This document shows positions 28,701-40,200 of a DNA stretch of 64,000 nt, piece by piece. The stretch spans positions 184,839-248,838 of the forward strand of contig JAOVVO010000033.1 of NCBI GenBank assembly GCA_028564675.1, given 5' to 3'. Each line of letters opens with the position of its first letter. Position 1 is the stretch's first letter. The notes beneath the pieces are model-generated. The model did not search any database. It was given only the letters and a program-made list of their open reading frames with translations, and had not been told where the DNA came from. The stretch is from Onchocerca lupi. Taxonomy: Eukaryota > Nematoda > Chromadorea > Rhabditida > Onchocercidae. The translations under genes and the position numbers were made by a program.

Positions 28701-30865
28701 ATAATCGATTTTCACTAAAGGATGTGGATCTGCATATTCTGAAGTGCTTTTATTGTCTCGATCATTATTATTATAACCAATAACCTAAAACAATCACTTT
28801 AATCAATTAGTTCATTTAATTTAGTCAAAAAGATATGTGCCCAGGAAAATTACAATGGTTAATTAATGTAAAATAAAAAACAAATTCTAAGGAAAAGTAC
28901 TTTTCATTTTTTTATAGTGATTCTACTAGATGAAAGGATATAAAGTAAATTAAAACAAAATGCTTTAGAAAGGTAAATTTGAGACAAAAATCGATTTCAC
29001 TCAGCTGGTCTTCTGTGCAACGATATTTTAGGATTGATTTTTTGAAGAGAAAGATCCTCCATCTTAGTGACTGCATCTTTATTGGTATGTTCAGCAGCAG
29101 AACTCCATCCTCGTATTTGTTTTTTCATCATCTTCAATGTCATGACAAAAAAATTAATAAAAAGGCAAATATCACAATTTTTTCTTTTTATTAGTCGAAA
29201 TGAAGACCGAAAAACGTAAAAAATATTCAATTTGTAACCTGCTCTGTGAACTCATCCATGTCCTGAACACCAGTAGTCCATTCGTGTTTTTGTTGTTCCA
29301 TAAACTGCAGACAAAACTAATATTTTTTAAGAAAATTTGAAAGACATATGCTAAAAAAGAAAAAAAAAATGTTTTCTCAATATACTACAAGTCAATAAAT
29401 TGATTGATATGCGAAAAATAATTTATTTTAATACTTTTTTTTATCCATACAATCCAATTTCAGCACTTTATCCCATTTTAAAGACAGAAAACAAATTACA
29501 CTGTAATTCATAATAGCATAATAGACATATTTTCAAAAACTTTAATCAAGCTAAAAGTATAGGAGAGTTCTATCAACATAATAGCACGTAACAAAATAGC
29601 AATAGTTTTTGCAACACCATTTGCAAATACGGTACTAGTTGTATGGTATAGCTTTTATGATTTTTTAATGTTTAAGGCTATTACTGCATTCCACCTGTGG
29701 TCAGAAGTATAATCAAAAATGTAGCAGACCTGCCACTGTACGTAGCAGATCAAATTGATTTATTGCCATGCCTCTGTGAGTTCTATCGACATACAATAGC
29801 ACTATCAGAAAATGTGCTACATTAGATAAATTAATATAACGCATTACGTTTTGATTTTTTTTATGATACTCTATATGTACATCACAGTAACTTTCGGCAT
29901 ACAACGGACAAATGTTAATAATATCATTTTTACATGCTAACAATAAGTTAACCGAAATGCATACCGTTGTTCGTTCCTTATTGTGAAACATCAACTGATA
30001 TGATAAATCATAAGATATTCTTTTATCGCCTATTTCAGTTTGTTGTTTAAGCTGCAAAATTATATGATTGAATAGCAGAAATTTAAGATAAAACAAAACA
30101 ATGCGTTGAATGTAAAATTACTTCTGTATTTTGACTACTATTGCAGACTGAAAATGCTCTTTACAAATCCTATTACAAATATGATCTTTTTCGTGCATTT
30201 CTTTTACTTCGGTTCGTATATGAAAAATATCATTCAACATAAGAAAGAGCAATATCTCTTCCCAAGCATTTAAGATAATAATATCATTTAATGAATGCTG
30301 CAAACTAATAAAGGATTAATGAACAAATCTCACCAATTCCATTTCTTTTGTGAAATATGATTGTTGCTGGCAAACGGTTAAACGATTCCTAATATCTGAA
30401 ACAAAGAGATCATGCATGCGTATAATATAAAATATATACCTTAATAGGCAAAAACAAACAAACTGTTGATGGAATGATGATTTTATTGTAATTAATACAA
30501 AGATATTGTGGTGTAGATTTATTAAGTTGACTAAATTTTGATCCGTCATACATTGAATCTTACCAATATATAAATTATGATTATAACGACAGTAACAATG
30601 GAACTAATTTCCAAGAAAATAATAATAATAATAATAATAATGATATCAAAAAAATGAAAGATTTGACGATATTTCCTACATAACTTACCGATAGTTAAGT
30701 CAGATCGGTCAGAAATGATTTCGATGTTTTCCAGTCCAATCTCTATACAGTGCAGCTTAAATATGTCTGTTAATTCTTCTTCGTCTATTTCATCAAACAA
30801 AGCTATCTTCACCCTGCAAATCTTAACAATTTTTCCATAATTCGGCAAAGTTTCTCGATTCATCA
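13703..30865 (-). CDS. DExH-box RNA helicase fused to an RBR E3 ubiquitin ligase (DEAH11/DEAH12-like)
   Basis: More than 40 short exons read from 30865 down to the stop at 13703, over 2000 aa. Order: RRM-like segment (30690-30865); unrecognised region; helicase core with Walker A ADTGSGKSTQIPQYL (26170-26292), DEVH (25588-25781), SAT (25352-25491), ATNTGETSIT (23699-23778) and QRAGRTGR (23478-23583); HA2-like region (22114-23037); OB-fold-like region (20831-21390); further RRM-like folds (16569-18313); RING1 starting CVICLCAADLENHC (15732-15902); BRcat with CRLCGRVQCTRCG (14959-15106); Rcat with GGCNHMQCSRC (14350-14479); acidic C terminus. By analogy with Ariadne ligases the Cys in GGCNHM would accept ubiquitin from the E2. 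The core should be an ATP-dependent 3'-5' RNA helicase. The domain order matches plant DEAH11/12 and the 'Helicase' RBR subfamily. The exon at 28997-29150 lacks a clear donor. The true 5' end probably lies beyond the Helitron. Confidence 0.88.
20593..20660. repeat. Four-copy tandem repeat, about 17 bp
   Basis: About four copies of AATGTAATATTATGAA-like units lie within an intron of the helicase-RBR gene, with one or two substitutions per unit. No function is suggested. Confidence 0.8.
23821..24310. repeat. Dispersed repeat B, copy 1 (intronic)
   Basis: About 490 bp in the intron between the exons carrying helicase motifs IV and V. It aligns end to end with 33374-33866: both contain ACAAAGACGAATTCTGTTTG near the left end and TCGGATTTTYCCGACAAAA at the right. 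The right half carries several irregular copies of a GCGGTAAACATGTTTATCC motif. No open frame is seen. The ends do not settle whether it is a MITE or a solo LTR. Confidence 0.75.
25198..25345. repeat. Tandem repeat, 59-bp period, 2.5 copies
   Basis: Units at about 25198-25256 and 25257-25315 and a partial third unit each start AACTTTATAATTTATG and run through an A-rich block to CAGAAARCACAAAT. They lie in the helicase gene intron directly before the SAT-motif exon's donor, so the array lengthens the intron without touching coding sequence. Confidence 0.8.
30619..30641. repeat. AAT trinucleotide microsatellite
   Basis: About eight AAT units lie in the helicase gene intron just 3' (in gene sense) of the RRM-like exon. 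It is a plain microsatellite. Confidence 0.8.
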
Positions 30866-31429
30866 CTAAATGGACAGTAAAGTAGGAAAACACCAATCAA
30901 TGACTGACTGATATAAATGAAAAGCATCTATATCTATATAAATAAAATTATAAATGTTCACTGTTTTTTTTGCCATTTAACGTTTCAAGTTCTTCACCGA
31001 CTGTTTTGAAATTTTGATACAAAGCTGCATTTAAATAGGTGCGTGTTCCCACATAAATACGCCTACTTTTTTTAACCTCTCCGTGAGGATAAACGCATTT
31101 TCTGCCAGAACGTTCCAGTTAATAGTAAACAAAGTGAATTCAACCAGGCATAAGAGATATGTTGAGGATCAGAAAAGGAGAAAAGATTTAAAAGTTTTGG
31201 ATTTTGGAACATAACCAATTCAAGTTTGACAATTCGAGTTCAGTCTATATGACACAGCGACAGTTTTACAACGGCACAGACTGACGCAGCAAATCGACAA
31301 TCAAAGGACTCTGTACTTCTCTGCAGGTAACAAAGGAAAGAATAATACAATGATTAATTTGCTTGAATATTCTCAAATAATTTCCAGGACAGTTCGGGTA
31401 CAATCGAATTGCTTTGATTCATCCAAATA

Positions 31430-32992
31430 ATGTCTCGCAGAAGATAAAATTTAAGTCGTCATACTCGCGCAGCAGAATTAATGCGACGATTAATTGCAAA
31501 TCAAACTAAGAATGGGCATCAGCGAACGAGCAAAAAAAAAGAATGACTCAAATACAAGCACAGTGACGATCAGCTAGACTTGAGGATGCACGGTTGCGAG
31601 CACGGCTGCTGCTTCGTTCGATGTAGAATTGCGTCGTGAATAAAATTGCAACACGGGTGATTTTTTTCATATGTGGAGTCAAATATTTCTAAGCTAACAC
31701 TTGAGCGAAAAGGCATTTATGATCAAATAATGCAAAACTGTCAATGTTTTACTAGCTCTTCCTGGCGACGTCTCTTATCTTTCCTAACTGAATTTTTATT
31801 TTGGCAATTCGATCCCAAAATGACATAGCCTTAGCTCTTGCATCTTGCTCATTCCGTCTTGAATTGCCACTGAACATGCCATTCATTGAAACTCCCATGT
31901 GAAACATTTCCAAAACATCCGGCGTGGGAAAAGTATTGCAAAGTGCAAACATATAGTTTGGGATGAATGTACAATGGCGCACAAAAAATTAGTCGAGGCT
32001 CTTGATCGATCATTGCAAGATTTGCGTGAAAACATCAGACCATTTGGTCTGCATTAATATTCTTGTAGAAGATTTCAGGCATTATCCATAATTCCTCGAT
32101 CGATACTAGGGTGTCGAAATAAATGCTTGCCTGAAATACTCTATTTTGTGGCGAAACGTAAAGACTTGTAAATAAAACGATCGATCAGTTGAAATAATCT
32201 CACATCAATTGCTGTAAATTGGGAACAGAAAGGTGGCGGTTGATTTGACTTGGGACGAATTTCATCGCCTCATAACTTCTGCAATTTAATGATGTAAAAA
32301 AAGAATTTGTTGAAGTGTTTCCAAACCAATGATAAGAATCACAACTGGCTGAGTGAACACGCTATTCTTACGGCCAAGAACAAAGAAGTTTACGAACTTA
32401 ATAATATTATTCAGTTTAATATTCAAAGCGAGGCAGTCACATAAGTCCGTCGATATTGTTGTGGAAAAGATGATGTGGCTAATTATCTAATAGAACTTTT
32501 GAATTCATTAGAGCTGCTAGAAATGCCACCGCACATACTGTAATTAATAATTGCCGTGCCAATTATTATGTTACGAAATAATCACTCAATCAAAACTTGA
32601 AAACGGCACGCGGCTTACTGTAACAAAATTAATGAACAGCATCGTACAAGCAACAATTTTGATAGGATCTTTTAAAGGTGTGAAGATGTACTTCATTCCT
32701 CGCATTTTTATGATTCTAACGGATATACCATTTCAATAGATTGCAATTTCCAAATTGACTGGAGTTTGCAATCACCATCAACAAAGCTAAGGGTCAATCT
32801 TTAGAACTGTGCAATTTAAATCTAGAGATGGATTGCTTCTCACACGGATATTATGTTGTGTGTTCTAGAGTCGACACATCAGACAATCTCTATATTTAAA
32901 AAGACAATGGAATACCAAAAAATATTGTATACCCAGAGCATTATGAAAATAAACTTGTTGGATGTGGGCGAAAGCTAAAAAATGTCAAATAG
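31430..32992 (+). pseudogene. Helitron RepHel (Rep/PIF1-like helicase) remnant
   Basis: The N-terminal piece near 31430-31640 starts MSRRR and contains HTRAAELMRRLIANQT, typical of Helitron RepHel proteins. The C-terminal piece (about 32350-32992) matches the PIF1-like helicase end: AILTAKNKEVYELNNIIQ, then a stretch with LENGTRLTVTKLMNS, TKLRVNL-like and KGQSLELCNLNLEMDCFSHG, then YVVCSRVDTSDNLYI, KNIVYPEH and the final KNVK. In intact elements this enzyme nicks DNA and unwinds it for rolling-circle transposition. Here frameshifts and in-frame stops (for example after DNLYI) break it, and most of the Rep domain between about 31650 and 32050 is missing or unrecognisable; no HUH motif was found. 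The copy is inactive. Confidence 0.8.
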
Positions 32993-33373
32993 CGCCACAA
33001 TTTTTGTAAACAAGGAGTATTACAGATCAAATGACGCGACATAGTTTCAAAGGGACGATAAACATGTTTACCCCTAAAAGGATAAATATATTTATCATCA
33101 AAACGCTTTAATTCACAGATAAACGACAAAGATGAGCAGCAACAGCAACTGAGTTAAAGGGGCTTCAGTTTAACAGTTCAAAGCGACACCACACTAACAA
33201 CAATCCGACAATTTAGTTGAGCAATATTCTTCTCTACTAGCGACAAAGGTAAGAATAACCCCGTGATCAATTTCCCTGGATAATCTCTGATAATTGTTTG
33301 TTATGAAAAATCACTCTTTCATCAAAGCTTTTCTCAACGGAATTCGTCTCTATCACTCAAGACGCAAAAAACT

Positions 33374-33866
33374 TCTCGCGAAATCTTTCTAAATTATGTT
33401 TGTTGCGACAAAGACGAATTCTGTTTGAAGAAAGAATTTATTAGCAATAGAACAATTAAGGACAAAAGACTATCCGAGAATATCCAAATAACTTATAACT
33501 CGATATTCTTTGTCATTCGTAGAGAATAAATACTGCTCCTTGACTGTCCGCTTGTCATGTCGCCCAGAACTTCTGCTGTTGCTACTAAGCTCCAAACAGA
33601 ACCGACTGTGCTCCAAAATCTGAATCTTTTGTATTCTTCCGAGACTTCTCCTTCTTCCCTGATCTATGATTCATCGCCTCCTAATTGGTCGACCTCGATT
33701 TGTCTAGCTGTTGTCGGAGCACTTTGACGAGAAACATTTCGTCTTTTTGTTTATTGTTTTGGCGGCAAACATGTTTACCGATTTGTAGGTCCATTTGAAA
33801 CTACGCGCTTCGTGAACTTTATCACTCCTTGTTTATACCAATTATAATTTTCGGATTTTCCCGACA
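33374..33866. repeat. Dispersed repeat B, copy 2 (inside the Helitron)
   Basis: This aligns with 23821-24310 along its whole length with many substitutions. It includes the same left-end ACAAAGACGAATTCTGTTTG and right-end CCCGACAAAAC sequence and one clear GGCGGCAAACATGTTTACC motif. Its presence within the Helitron shows either later insertion into the Helitron or capture by it. A reverse-oriented piece of the same repeat lies 250 bp to the left. Confidence 0.72.
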
Positions 33867-34194
33867 AAACTTTCCACACCTATTGCTGATCTAGCCGAAT
33901 CATAAAAGCTAGAAACAATCTCCAATCCAACCAAACTACAAACCAAATTACAAATCATCAGATTTTTTCCCCAAAATTAGAAACGTGCGCTTTCTCCTTT
34001 CTTTTTTTCCACTTGTCAAACTGAGCTAAAGCAACGCGTGTATATAAAAAGTATATAATATATAAAAACATGAGCGTATTCGAATGCAACTTTGTGTCAA
34101 AATTTCAAAGCAAAAGGTAAGAACTTCCGGAATTTAAGATTCTAAACCAACATTTACATTTTTATTTCTATAGACTAGCTGGAACTCCAGTTAA

Positions 34195-36301
34195 TCAGAA
34201 ATAAGAATCACTTACCATGAAACTCTTCCATTCCGCTCGAAATTGGCAATTTGAAGTTTCGAACCAATACTACTCGAAAGAATTGATTGCAAATACCTTT
34301 AACAAATTCAATATATCACTTGAAACAAGATTCATCTACAAGAAATATCCATTAATAGTGATATTCCGGACTCTTACTGATCAAATCTCAAGTCTAAAGT
34401 AGACTTCTATAGCGTAGTAATGAGAATAAAGCACTATCTTTTAAGCACAGATTCAAAGCTGCCATAAAAATTAGAACCGAAGAGAGATCAATCTGATGTC
34501 ATGATGATTAGCACTTATGATAAATGGCATATTTATCCAGTGGTTTGTCTTTCTTCATTCATTTTAATAGATGCAAAACCAACCGAATGGCCGTTTCATA
34601 GCTGATGCAATTATTGATAAACAGATGGAAATATCCCGTAGATTTCTTCTGATTTAACATTCTTACAAACTGAAATTTAAAAGAAACAAATATTGAGATG
34701 CGTCATCATGTGATGTACAACAATGCAGTTATCTATAAGACGCAATAGAAAAACTACAAAATTACAAGATTACACACACCTAATATGTGTTTTTGCTGAG
34801 TTTGCAACGTAATGATTCTGTATCGTTATCTGCAGGAGGATTTTTTAAGTCATTTACATTCTCCTCGATACGGCGAAGAATAATTATTATAAATAACTAG
34901 GCCTTATGCAGAACTTTCCTTCTTTCGAATTTTTCATAAGGATTCATTCGAAACCGAATTCTTAATTATTTGTTGCGATATTACTGATGAACAGCACATC
35001 ATAGTATATAAACTTCATTCTTTTACAGCGGCTGTGCAGATTAAAAATACAAGCGAAATGGTCCATTTAGCTTGTAGGACAGATAAAGGGTACCAAACAT
35101 CGTATCTCTCGATTATGCATATGTTAAGTAGTCGTTACATATCGTGATATCTTAAAATTGAGCGTAAAAAAATCAATTTCAGGCGATTCAATGAATTGGA
35201 TACAACATAATCATTGGAAGCAACTACACATGGATCGTTTTAGCAAGCAACGAAAGGTTTTATAAAATACTATGCAAGAAATAGTGATGAAAAACAAAAC
35301 ATCTGACCTGACCTTTCCACCTCTAAGTTTTTTTACTGGTCTCATCCGCTACTAATTTAATACCAAACAAAAAAGATAGGAGCAAATGAATATAACTATT
35401 GAGGGGATCGATCATACTGAAATTGAATACCATCAAACTTCTATTCACTTCAGAAGCATATTTTTTAGTATACTGTGGAGATTTACCACGAGAACGATGA
35501 AGCGAATGATCAAAGTGTGAAGTACAGGAGAAAAAAAGTTCCGATAATGGAAGCTGAGAAAGGAGCATTTGAACTTTTCGAAGGATGGAAGAAAACATAA
35601 GCTCAGTTGTCCAGCGGTATTACTAATTATACAAATTATGATCTACAATCTGAAAGGTCTTAAAACAAGTGGTATGTGTATGAATAATTGATTTGTGCTT
35701 GTACTTTCGAATGAAGTTTGATTAAAAATTATTAAATTTTTTTCTAAAAATTTTTCACGTGCACCTTAACGATGAAAAGATGTATCAAAATGAAATATGG
35801 AAGGAAGAGGAAAGTGACACATACGAAATTTTCAGAAAATTTGTCCGTTGCCCTGGAATATATGTATAGGAGAATTGCGGAATGAACATTAAACGATAAG
35901 TGTTATATCACTATTATCATTTATCTTTTTTGCTGCACATTCTCTCTCTAAAGAATGAATCATACATTATGATTTCTCACGTTTTTTTAATCGATACGAC
36001 GTCACATTCCACGGCAAAATTTAATTTCTTTAACAAAAAGCTAAGGATGAAACATCACTGGTCATTATTTCTTTGACAGCACACACACTGATAATTTCTG
36101 GAGATTAGTTTAAACATCTTGACATTTATGGTTGGAGCAAATATGACGGACTTTATTTTCAAATGAAGCCTCAAAAACGTCTGCCGTAAAATCCGCCCCA
36201 ATCAATCAATCAATATTCATTTCTAAAATTTCTGATAGCAATGAATAATGAAGAAAAATGATCAATCAGTAAAATAGCCGATTACTACACATTCAGATTG
36301 T
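34195..36301. repeat. 2107-bp direct repeat, copy 2
   Basis: Same block as 10353-12459, with one noticed mismatch (C at 36278). Its left end coincides exactly with the Helitron's right end. Its right end, after CACATTCAGATTGT, is followed by sequence unrelated to the flank of copy 1. Because the helicase-RBR gene reads from this block leftwards across the Helitron, this copy is the one placed to supply its 5' exons. Confidence 0.93.
34216..35598 (-). CDS. Candidate 5' exons of the helicase-RBR gene
   Basis: The exon ending ISSGMEEFHG at 34216 has a good donor (CATG|GTAAG) and joins in phase to the RRM-like exon at 30865 (VMNRETLPNYGK), with the Helitron in the intron between. Its upstream border is uncertain; the frame is closed by a stop about 95 nt upstream. 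Further coding-like minus-strand stretches are IERYDVWYPLSVLQAKW (near 35000-35115, followed by a GTAAAAG donor) and an ATG-led frame at 35598 (MFSSILRKVQMLLSQLPLSE) with a possible donor after LHRSR. These pieces were not joined into one model. The identical sequences at 10374-11756 belong to copy 1. Confidence 0.4.
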
Positions 36302-37192
36302 CTCTTAAATCTGCGAATGGTGGTTGCTCAGTTTGTTGGATGAGGAGGGCCAGAATACTTCTTTCAATAGTCATATGGTAAGATCGGAATACTTTCAACA
36401 GTCATATGACAAGGCTGGAATACTTCCAGCCTTTCCACAGAAACACCACATTGACCTTGAATTGACCTCTAAGCACGCAAAAGCACATCACCTGCCCACT
36501 GAGGACACAACGAGCATTATAATACAAAAATGAGACGGACCGAACAACCTCATTCAAATTTCTACATTAATGAGCCGCAGATTGGATAATCCGCTGCTTC
36601 TTAGCATTCTCCTCAAAATTACCGACCTTTAGCTGTTCTGCATGTCATCTCTGCAATTCTTAATTCTCTGTGTTCTGTTATTTTCCATGACAAGAATTGT
36701 GGCGTTGTGAAATAACCATTGTTCGATGATGCGGATCTCTATCTGGGGATGGTAAAGTGGATATATTTGTGGTGAGTGGGGGGGTGAAACAATTTTCCGG
36801 CAAATTGTTCTGGATCCGTTAGTAAATTACTAGACCGATTTTCGATATTTTCCCGATTGTGATTATGAAAATCCATAAGATCTGAACCGAATACTTATGA
36901 GAATTTGATCAAAAATCGAATTTGAAAGTTGCTGACTTTTAAAATTTTACATTTTAAGTTAACAGTTCTATTCTTTTTCAATTTTCAGATTACATTAATA
37001 AAGTAACAGTTGAATGGTCAGAGTAGTCATTTCAACAGCAATCCTGCTAAAGGTAGAATGGCCTACCATATGAATAGGATGGCATGGTTCAACATATGTT
37101 TTGATTTGATCAAATCATGAGTATTTACTCAGAGAATTACCGGTGTATAATTCTTATGTCTTTGTGTTGTTTAGTTGTGTTAATAGCAGTCA

Positions 37193-37200
37193 TGACGTCA
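37193..37200. promoter_or_regulatory. CRE/bZIP-type palindrome upstream of lin-23
   Basis: A perfect TGACGTCA lies about 95 bp before the lin-23 ATG and about 50 bp before its likely trans-splice site, a plausible promoter position. This motif is bound by CREB/ATF-type bZIP factors in animals. A single 8-mer can occur by chance. Confidence 0.35.
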
Positions 37201-37244
37201 TTTTTTTGGTGTACGTTTGGATTCTCTGACGGTGTATCGCGCAT

Positions 37245-37254
37245 TTTTTCTTAG
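37245..37254 (+). promoter_or_regulatory. Probable spliced-leader acceptor of lin-23
   Basis: A T-rich stretch ending TTTTCTTAG lies 40 nt before the ATG at 37295, with no upstream exon visible. This matches the layout of trans-spliced nematode genes. Confidence 0.45.
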
Positions 37255-37294
37255 GGCCACGTGTTCGAAAAGGAGAAACAGTCCAATCAACGCT

Positions 37295-40200
37295 ATGTCA
37301 ATAAAGAATAATGCACTTCCTAATAGTCAAGGAGACCATTATGGTTGTGCCGACGAAATCATTGTTAGTTTTCTTTTGATTTCTTCAGTAACTATCATTG
37401 ATCTACTTATCTTGACATAAACAGCCTATCGTTAACTATAAGTTTTTTCTTTTGTTTTTGTAGCTGCCGTCTAATCCCTTATCACTCGAATAAAACCGTT
37501 TCCATTCCAGATATTTTTAGATAATAAGATGGAAAAAGGTTAGAATTGCAAGGACAATCTGTAACTTCATAAAATATGTGATAGATCAATATATCATTAC
37601 AAACATAACATTTTTATTCGAAAGATATCATATACCGTGTCTTCATTTCTGTGTAAAAAAACCACTATTATGAAAATCTTTGCATCTTTAGTAGTAAAGA
37701 AAATCATCAGGAAATATCTCTTCTTCAATATGCTTCATAAAATGTCTATAGTTATAATACCTTTTGTCTATAGTTTGAGTGATATCTGTCACAGAATTTT
37801 TTAAATATAAAAATATTAGTTTAGATATTGGATTAACTCAAGTATTTGAAGATAGTTTTCAGTTTAATGCTTTTTTTGCGCATTCCTTATTTAAGCGCAT
37901 GAGAGTTCGAAATATGCTGACTTTTGACATTTTATTCATTACAGACTGAATCGCTTCAGGGGGAATCGACAGCTGAACTAATGGCAGATCTTTCGCTCAG
38001 AGAAAAAGAGAAAAATTTGAGTGCAACTTATTTGAATGAACGACAGTCTATACTGGAAGTAAGTTATTGATTGTATATTCGAAGTATTATTTAAATTCAT
38101 TTTTGTTGTAGCCCACTTCATAAAATGAACAGTGCTGAAGGCATCTTTCTGCTCTCTTCAGTAATTCTGTTTTCACTGATATAAATATCAAAATCTGTAC
38201 TTTTTAAATATGAGTTAGCATCAGTTAGCTTGGGCACATTCATACATTAAACAGCTAAAGAGCACAAAGCATTTTGGAGATTACATTATTTATGAAGGTT
38301 ACGATGAAGTTACAGGAATACGTGTATATTGAAGATTTTATTGAATTTTAACTCTAAATGGATATAAAATCCTAGTCATATTACATTTGAACACTATGTA
38401 AGGTTCATTGACTAGCAGAACAACCATAAAATTAAAAACTTGTAATTTATATATTTAGACATACAGATATCCTTGAGAAAACTTTAATAACTCTTTTTTT
38501 TTTCATCATCAACTTTAATTCATTTTTGCAGAAATTCCTCTGTTGGACGGATCAAGATCAGGTGGATTTCGTGAAAACTCTTATTCGTAGTATGTGCCAT
38601 GATCAGCACGGACAGATAGATGCATATTTGAAACCTATTTTGCAGCGAGACTTCATCGCCTTCCTACCAGGTTTTCAAAAAAAAAAAAAAAGAAAAAACT
38701 TCTGTAATCTTTTGAGAAAATAAATTTGTTTTGAAGGCAAACAACAAACTTTGGTTTGAGATTCAATCATATGAGGTTTGTCATGATAATTTTTATAGTT
38801 GTATGCTCAAGAAGGCTAAATAAGGATGAATGGTAATCTTTTTTGTTTTAAAAACTGATTCTTTACTTCGACTATTAGAACTACCTCTCTTTGATTGTTA
38901 TTTGTAATAAAATCAGAATTTTCAGATCGTCTATCAAGATATGTTCTATCATTCCTTGATGCCCGTTGGCTGAATTCAAGTGAAAAGGTCAGTCGTACAT
39001 GGCGACGAATCATATCGCACGGAAAATTATGGCGCCGATTGATTGAACGAAACGTTCAGACTGATCCGGTCTGGAAAGGAGTCGTAGATAAACGTGGATG
39101 GTAATATTTTAAGGTTTTCTGGGTTTGGGTATCGGACCAGTATTTGAGAAACAAATAGTGTTCCTTTTTTCTTTTTTTTTTGTTTTTTTTTCATTGGTAA
39201 ATGATTTTAGGCGAAGCTTTTTATTTGTATCAAAGGAAAAAGCTCACACTTTGATATTTCAAGAATTGGGTTATTCTCCGAAAGTTATCGAACAGCTAAG
39301 GTTATTTCCATGCTTTAATTTTTTAGATTTAAATCATAGATTTATTTCCGTTTTTTTCGCTGGAATTTATTTCAGTAATAAAAGTGGATGGATCTAATAT
39401 GAAAATCATAAAGATATAACTTTTGTGTATCACAAAGATTATCAAATAATTTGCCATAAGCTGTTCTAGTTGAAATGTTCAGTTCCATTTGACAGTGACA
39501 ATTGTTGTTATTGCCATGTAGATAACTCTTCCATTGTTGTTATTGCAATGTAGACTTGGATCTATAACTCTTTTCTGCTATCCGATGTTATATAAATAAT
39601 TCATTTACAGTTTCTATTCTCATTACATCGTAAAAATATTAGTTGGAATTTTGATGGGAAGAGTTTTATTTATAGCAGGAATTGGGAAAAGAATTTCAAC
39701 TAACATTGGTTAATTTTGTATTAATTTTTTGAAAATTTTTTAAATATAAAAAACTTTTAACATTTTTTCAGAAATACAGTAGATTCACTAGAAGCTCAAC
39801 ATCATTTCTATAGAAATTTGTATCCCAAAATAAATCGAGACATTGAATCGCTCAAATCTAACTGGCAAAATGGACGACATGTATTATCTCGCATTACTTG
39901 TCATTCAGAACCTAGTAGAGGTGCTTCATCTGTGATTTTTTTCTCCTGTATTGCGATGTTCTTTGCAATATAGCTTATAATACTGAAAATTTGTTGGGAA
40001 TTTATCTTCATTTTTCGATTCCTTAATATTTTACGTAGAACCTCCATCAAACTTCCATTTTTCTTGAGGAAGATAGTTAAGGTAATAAATTTTTAGGTGT
40101 ATATTGTCTGCAATATGACGACGATAAAATAATATCGGGATTACGAGATCACACAATCAAAATCTGGCAACGAAAGGATTTACAATGTTCGAAAACTTTA

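Larger units (their letters stand above)
30927..34194 (+). mobile_element. Degenerate Helitron inserted in a helicase-gene intron
   Basis: The ends come from comparison with the uninterrupted copy at 10352/10353: sequence left of 30927 continues at 34195. The element is 3268 bp. It begins TCTATATCTATATAAATAAA after an A and ends CCAGTTAA before a T. ATC can be read at both junctions, so the boundary is ambiguous by up to three bases. It holds the family's 5' subterminal block (30927-31080), remnants of a RepHel gene (31430-32992), a reverse fragment of repeat B (about 33039-33125), repeat B copy 2 (33374-33866) and an inverted copy of the subterminal block (34050-34190). A small hairpin (CTGG/CCAG) sits just before the 3' end. 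Removing it leaves a normal 82-nt intron (30866-34215). Confidence 0.82.
36302..37294. other. Upstream region of lin-23
   Basis: No supported gene. Near 36345-36440 a short imperfect repeat of about 30 bp contains GGAATACTT and CAGTCATATG. The proximal part holds a palindromic TGACGTCA (37193-37200) and a likely spliced-leader acceptor (37251-37254), each listed separately. Confidence 0.5.

Noticed and set aside
31752..31982. 76-codon minus-strand frame inside the Helitron
   Set aside because: It is antisense to the RepHel remnant, has no motif, and probably reflects degenerate element sequence.
34195..36301. Helitron 3' read-through capture as the origin of the 2.1-kb repeat
   Set aside because: Capture would place the element plus captured DNA at a random target. 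Here the left flanks of both loci are also homologous, so the Helitron landed inside an already duplicated region; gene conversion or assembly error fits better.
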